Made by a program: the position numbers and the translations under genes. From Glossina fuscipes (lineage: Eukaryota > Arthropoda > Insecta > Diptera > Glossinidae): 64,000 nt of DNA. The notes under the pieces are model-generated. The model had not been told where the DNA came from. It was given only the letters and a program-made list of their open reading frames with translations, and did not search any database. The DNA lies in the NCBI RefSeq assembly GCF_014805625.2, contig NW_023998416.1, positions 17,896,877 through 17,960,876 of the forward strand. The letters are read 5' to 3'. Within the stretch, counting starts at the first letter, position 1. Every line of letters starts with the position of its first letter. This document shows, piece after piece, positions 58,945-64,000 of this stretch.

Positions 58945-61370
58945 GATTTTTTCATAAAAATTAAATTAACTTTATTACAATAACAAAGCGCACATTATTG
59001 TTCTTATGATGGTTGCGTTAAATCAGTTTAATTTTTCAAATATTTTCATCTTTTTTGGAATTTTACTATTTGTTCATTTATTTTTCGAACTATCGGTAGA
59101 TGTGGAATTTTTAGATTTTATTGATTGCCCATGTAGAGAACAAAAATCAAAAAAATGACTTTGGATAACAAATAACTGAATTTTGTTAAGCCAACAGTTG
59201 TTAAAACCAATAATTGATTGGCAACGCCAGCCATTGGAGACAGATGACAACGTATTTAGAAAGTATATGAAAGTGAACATAACACCGTAATTCATTTCTG
59301 CGCTAGTCACGACAATGGTTCTAGCAAGGCTAGCCCTAATTTCCTTATTAGTATACAAAGCACCATAATAAGTTGGCCAACAACGACGGCATAGGATACG
59401 ACGCGAGGATACTTGCTTAGGAGCAATAAGATATGATAAATGGACATTGTCTTAGACGAACAAGCTAAGTGAAAAGCATTGAAGAATTTGGAGAATTGTA
59501 AATGAAATGGACTTTCGACAAGCTCTGACTTTAGTTTTGCGCTGAACCAAAAAAGAGCTTGAAACCGTTTAGAGGAATGTCACTACAAATATAAATGAAA
59601 CGGTTAATACGTTTTGTAAACGGACGCTGGGTGTTAGGAGCGCATAGACATAACTTAGGTTCTTTCGAAAAGCCTTTGAGTACTAAAGATATGAAATATT
59701 TCTTACCAAAGAATTTGGCAAACTCTATAAATAAAATTCTTATTATTAAAGCCAACTGTCTTCAAACACAGTTGAGGCAATAATTTGTTTTAAATTATAC
59801 CCTAATTCTGTTATCAATACCGTTAAGGCCGTTCTTGCGTAAGTTCTGCAAATAGTAAATTTGTTCTTGTGATTATTATTCTTCTCTTGCTGTATAACCT
59901 TTACAATGTTTGTTGAAAATAGTTCGTCTTAAGTTTCAATCATTGGCTTGGATTATTATTTTTTTTTTTGGAAAATTTTATTTACTACGGCGCATCAAGT
60001 CAACAATTAGTAGAACGATTGGTGTCGATCGCTGTCTCTAGCTAAAAGTCTCTCTTTATTATTAGTGAAAATTTTTTGTGCTTGTTTCGTTTTGCTGCCA
60101 TAGTACTTATCTTGTGAATTACTAATTTTCTGTGCATACTCTTGGGCGCATTCATTGTCGTCCGCAAGAAAAATGTTGCAGTAAACTCTTGCACACGAAA
60201 CGTACTGTAAGATGGGAAATTCCAAATAAGAAATTGTTTTTCAACATCTTTGTATTACATCTAAACCTTGATGCCAATCTCTCCAGGAATTTTTCATGGT
60301 CGGGGAAACTAATGGTCTGGGATGGTTGAATTTGCATTTATTGAAAGCAATTCTGCCTTATTTTTTTTAATAAATGTATGTAAAGGGAAGAATATTGAAA
60401 TACAACTTTTCTACTAATTTTCTCTTGAATTCGATAATAAATTGTTATGGAAGTACATATCGCCACAGAGACATTTAGTAAACTCCACAAAATTAACCCT
60501 TCGAATTTATTATTATGAAGTTTCCCAAACGTTTTTAGAGTTAAGCAGAAGTGCCACACAATGAACTGACAAAGCAAACTTTTCCTAAAGAAGGAGAAAC
60601 CAACCACTTCCTCAACAATATGCTTCAATTTGAAGTAGGCGTTTGGGGAGTCAATCCCAAAATTGAACGATCAATCTTCGATAAAAAAAATTTAACTTAA
60701 AAAATTAATTAAGAAAGAAAACCAAAAAAATTTCTAAATTATTTTAATGTATCTTATTGATGCAGAAAGTATGACTGCGTATATGCATACAAAGCGCAAT
60801 CAAAACAAGAACAGACGTGTCTTGCGTCAATTGGCGAGTCCTTATATCAGAGCTAAGTTATTGTGCCAATTATAAGTTTTGTAATCAACCGGGCGGCTGC
60901 CGCCTAGAGAAATTCGAGGAAAAACCTATATACGGCCATACCAATCATCGAACAAGGGTCTAAGGCTTAGCGCAAGCATTGTTAAACAAGAGCGGATATC
61001 TTTTTTTCTTTTTAACTTACTACCAAATCGTAAAAGTCAACCCAAAACTTGAAGTTAGGATATCAGGTGAATTTTGACTTTGAATAGTACGAATAATGGT
61101 TTGGGACCATTATCGCAAAACAACACAAAACGGATTGTGTTAAAAAGATCAAAAAGGCGAAAAGTATTTCATTGACTTGACAAACTGAAATGCGTAGAAA
61201 ATGGACTAAAGCGCAAGGCGACCACTTTCCTTCTTAGAATCTTACATATTGCTAATCGAAATCATAAATCGCAGTTCTTATTTTTTTGTTGTTTTGCTAA
61301 CTTTTGTTTGCATGTGTTCGAAGTTGTCTTTACAATAATTAGTTTAGAAAATGGCCTGCTGTAGTCTGCT
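58945..61370. other. 2.4 kb between carboxypeptidase-like genes C and D, nothing recognised
   Basis: Several frames of 60-96 codons on both strands (for example 60338-60628 minus) show no motif or splice continuation. No fourth minus-strand carboxypeptidase exon was found. Confidence 0.5.
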
Positions 61371-61374
61371 ACAA

Positions 61375-61380
61375 TTTATT
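61375..61380 (-). terminator. Poly(A) signal of carboxypeptidase-like gene D
   Basis: AATAAA on the minus strand 31 bp beyond the stop at 61411-61413, the same spacing as in gene C. Confidence 0.55.
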
Positions 61381-61410
61381 TCTTGGCATTTCCACTCAAT
61401 CAGCTCCCCT

Positions 61411-62690
61411 TTAAATATAATGAAGTTTCTTCACAGCCTCAACCATTCCCGCAAATCCACCCAAAAGCTCTTCGCTTACGGGTAAAATCATTTCTTCTGC
61501 TGATCGAAAACGAGATTTTTTATCTTGATCTTTATCAGGTAATTCAATAGTGAAGCATATTGGCACATATTTGTCGACCTCCACGAAACTTTTCCTTTCA
61601 TCGGTGAAAATGGCTATATATTAGAAAACTTTCAGTCACAATTTGGCAAACATTAAGTATATTAAGAGTCAAGCGTACTTAGTGCCTTAGCAATGGTTTC
61701 GAGGTTCCATTGAGAACGCAAAGTTGTATATACAGCTTCAGTAAATGATTTGGCCACGAACATCATTTGCTGGTAGTTATCAGGAACATATGATTTATGG
61801 ATCCAAGGCTTAGTTGCTTTCTCCGTAGCCTCACCTAGCGCTATATAAACTTTAACAGTATCATCTGGTATGCAGTTTCTAATATAGTTAACCCCCGAAT
61901 TAATTCCGAGGTCAGCTTCCGATAAGACAACAGCGTCTGATAATGGGTCAGCATAGAATGTGTGCTTGCCTGAATCAGATTCATAGTTAAGATCAGCTTT
62001 TCCTGCAATATTTTTTAATATCTAAAATGTGGTAAACAAAACCACTTACTTCTACACGGAGCTATTGAATTGAAATCGTCGACGTCTACAGATCTTGACT
62101 TGCGAAATCTTACTTTCTACGAGCGACAAGAAAATACTGTAAAGACAAAACCCCACTCACGACATTAATAAATTAATTGTTTACCTTTCCCTGCGAATAA
62201 ACAAAATCGTCTACATTTAATACCGGTACGATGTACCAGTCGAGACTCTCGGCCATTTCGCGTATATGCTTTTTTTTGGAAAACAACAGCTCGTTAAGTA
62301 TGTAAGTGACAGTAGCCGACGCTAACCATTCTTTACCATGAATGTTCGATTCAATAAAAATTGCTTTTTTGTGAGGTTTAAAAGAGATCTTAATGCCCCT
62401 GATCAAACGCCCATCAAACGAACGGCCAATGTCGAAACCCGAAGCAACCTTGGGAAATTCTTTTATAATTGAATCTAACCAGGTATAAATTTCAACCAAT
62501 GTGGGAAAGAAAGTCCAGTCAAGAGACCGCACGGGGAGATTTCGTCTATCTAGAAAATAGTTGGCTTTAAAAGAAATTGAAAGCAATAAACTTTATTGAG
62601 TATTCACATTATAAATAAATTTTCTTCCGAATGCGATATTCCAGTTGGCATACAGTCTTTCCGCCGTATGATTTTTTTAAAGTCGGCCAT
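61411..62690 (-). CDS. M14A carboxypeptidase-like protein D, predicted pseudoenzyme
   Basis: Minus-strand exons 62690-62608, 62545-62185, 62116-62050, 62002-61679 and 61613-61411 give 1,038 nt, 345 residues, without stop or frameshift. The fold-defining parts align with C: LDWTFFPTLVEIYTWLDSII, GRSFDGRLIRGIK, LDWYIVPVLNVDDF and FTIELPD near the end. Catalytic residues are lost. HARE is HGKE (ligands kept, arginine replaced), the DLNRNF block is VDVDDFNS in a 67-bp exon (B and C have 88 bp), the third zinc ligand in ALHxA is Gly (IALGEA), and the SGGSKDW loop is missing. One zinc ligand is gone, so hydrolysis is unlikely. Intact splice sites and frame argue for a maintained non-catalytic protein. 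No signal peptide is visible. Confidence 0.85.
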
Positions 62691-63224
62691 GATCTTTGCC
62701 GCATTTATTATTAAATTGTAACAATGAAGTGCGTATTGGTTTTATTCAATTAACTGAGCAGTTTTGATTCTTCAAAATGGTTCATTTTACTGCGAAGCAA
62801 AACAACAAAATTTTTTTTTTTTTTTTTTAAATTATTGGTCACATATTTTAAATAAGAAAACTAAAAAAAAAGATTCTGTATGATAATTTTTATTCACTCA
62901 AAAACGAATGACAACTAAACGAAAGACTTTTGGATTAAAAAATATATAAAAAATATTTTTTAAAATAAGCTTTTATTTAAGTAAACTAAAGTAATATACT
63001 TTCCCTCAGTCAATTTTAGATGACTATACATAAAAGCTTCGGAAGCTTTTAGCTGTAAAATGTAAGAAATTTGTTTTTTCCACTCGATGCAAAAATTTCT
63101 TCGAATAAAACTGATGATCATAAACTTTGGTAAAAGTCATTTCCATGAAATTGAAAAAAATTCCTTTAATTAAAATCAAAGCTTTTGTTATTACATTAAA
63201 TTAATTACATACTGTAAAAAGAAT
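62691..63224. other. 5' flank of gene D, AT-rich, nothing else recognised
   Basis: Poly-T at about 62812-62828 and AT-rich words. The promoter of gene D should lie here, but no TATA element can be placed with confidence. Confidence 0.4.
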
Positions 63225-63395
63225 ACAGTGGGCCACCAGTACCCTAGCTCGACAGTGGTCGAAAAAATAGTCCGATCTGAACACCACTCCCCTAGTTCGA
63301 GCCAAAAAAAAGAAGGCGGGCAAACAGATAAATACACGTAAATCAAATCAGAAACTGATTTTGAATCCATCGGTTTAATAAAAGATGAGTCTATC
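63225..63395 (-). repeat. Copy of the CCACTTGTGG dispersed repeat (partial)
   Basis: Minus-strand reading: GATAGACTCATCTTTTATTA, ATCAGTTTCTGATTTGATTT, GTTTGCCCGCC, then TGTTCAGATCGGACTATTTT and TCGACCACTGTCGAG. The GATCGGACTA...CGACCAC tail equals that of the copy at 19940. The remaining 600 bp to the window end show nothing recognisable. Confidence 0.5.
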
Positions 63396-64000
63396 TCAAG
63401 CTCTTCTGAGTAATGCATAAATCCCTACAAAGTTAATATACAATATAATATACCACAAGTTTTGTAGGTTATAAGAAAAATACATCCACCAAACTCTCTT
63501 TTGTATACAGAAACTGCATTCTTTAGAAATCCGTGCAAGAAAAAGAGATGGTGTGAACAATACATACGACATATGCTAAATTTGACGATATGTTCAACAA
63601 CTTTAAAAAATCGTGTAAGATTAAAAAGCTGTGCATACTTTTTCTAAAAACCGTGCAAAAAAAAAATAATGAAATTCACATTACATATTCATAAATCAAA
63701 AACCCATTTTGTTACAAGAAATAAATTAAAATTTGTGTATAGTGAAAATTCAGTCCGTAGTTACATACAACACACAAAAATTGAAGTTGAAATCAGGAGT
63801 AAAAATCAATTTTCAAGCTATTTATCGCTACTTAATAACAAGCGTGCACATTTGTTACAAACTGGATCAAAAATGCTGTGATCAGATCATTTGTCGGGTA
63901 TGTCTCAAATGAAGAATTTCATTTGTTAATAACGGCCAAGTTCCAGTAGAACAAGCCACTAGCACTTGTGTGGGCGTAAACCGACTGACATCTGAACCCA

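Overview
The window looks like AT-rich euchromatin of a higher fly (Diptera, Brachycera). The signs are short GT-AG introns of about 60-75 bp inside compact genes, long AT-rich intergenic DNA, many decayed mariner/Tc1 and jockey/I-like elements, and a dispersed repeat carrying CCACTTGTGG and GTCCGTCTGTCTG-type motifs. This would fit a tephritid-like fruit fly, but that placement is inference. I see no rRNA, tRNA or CRISPR array.

Layout. Positions 1-27,200 hold no gene I can support, only simple repeats, copies of two dispersed repeat families and remnants of Tc1-, pogo- and mariner-type transposases. Positions 27,212-40,575 (+) hold a large SHIPPO/STPG-repeat gene of the ODF3 (CIMAP) sperm-flagellum family: 11 reconstructed exons, including one 2,280-bp exon with 23 copies of a 33-residue repeat, plus an alternative Q/S/T-rich last exon with its own poly(A) signal. 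Positions 41,890-42,560 and 45,600-47,830 hold non-LTR retrotransposon remnants, and between them (43,391-44,474, +) is a secreted M14 zinc-carboxypeptidase-like gene. Positions 49,259-50,205 (+) hold a compact second ODF3 paralogue without the repeat array. Positions 51,814-52,541 (+) encode a small secreted eight-cysteine protein. Positions 55,210-62,690 (-) hold three M14 carboxypeptidase-like genes in a row, all five-exon, with no signal peptide or activation peptide visible. The last one has lost a zinc ligand and other catalytic residues while keeping an open, spliceable reading frame.

How the genes fit together. The two ODF3-like genes share intron phases and a 257-bp penultimate coding exon. 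The compact one looks like the large gene with exons 3-9 left out. Every internal junction of the large gene from exon 1 to exon 10 is phase 1, so skipping the repeat exons would give a canonical ODF3-sized protein. ODF3-family proteins act on the ciliary/sperm axoneme. The neighbouring carboxypeptidase-like genes may also be male-biased, but that is speculation from proximity. Exon models were built by eye from reading frame, splice consensus and internal homology; no database or transcript was consulted.
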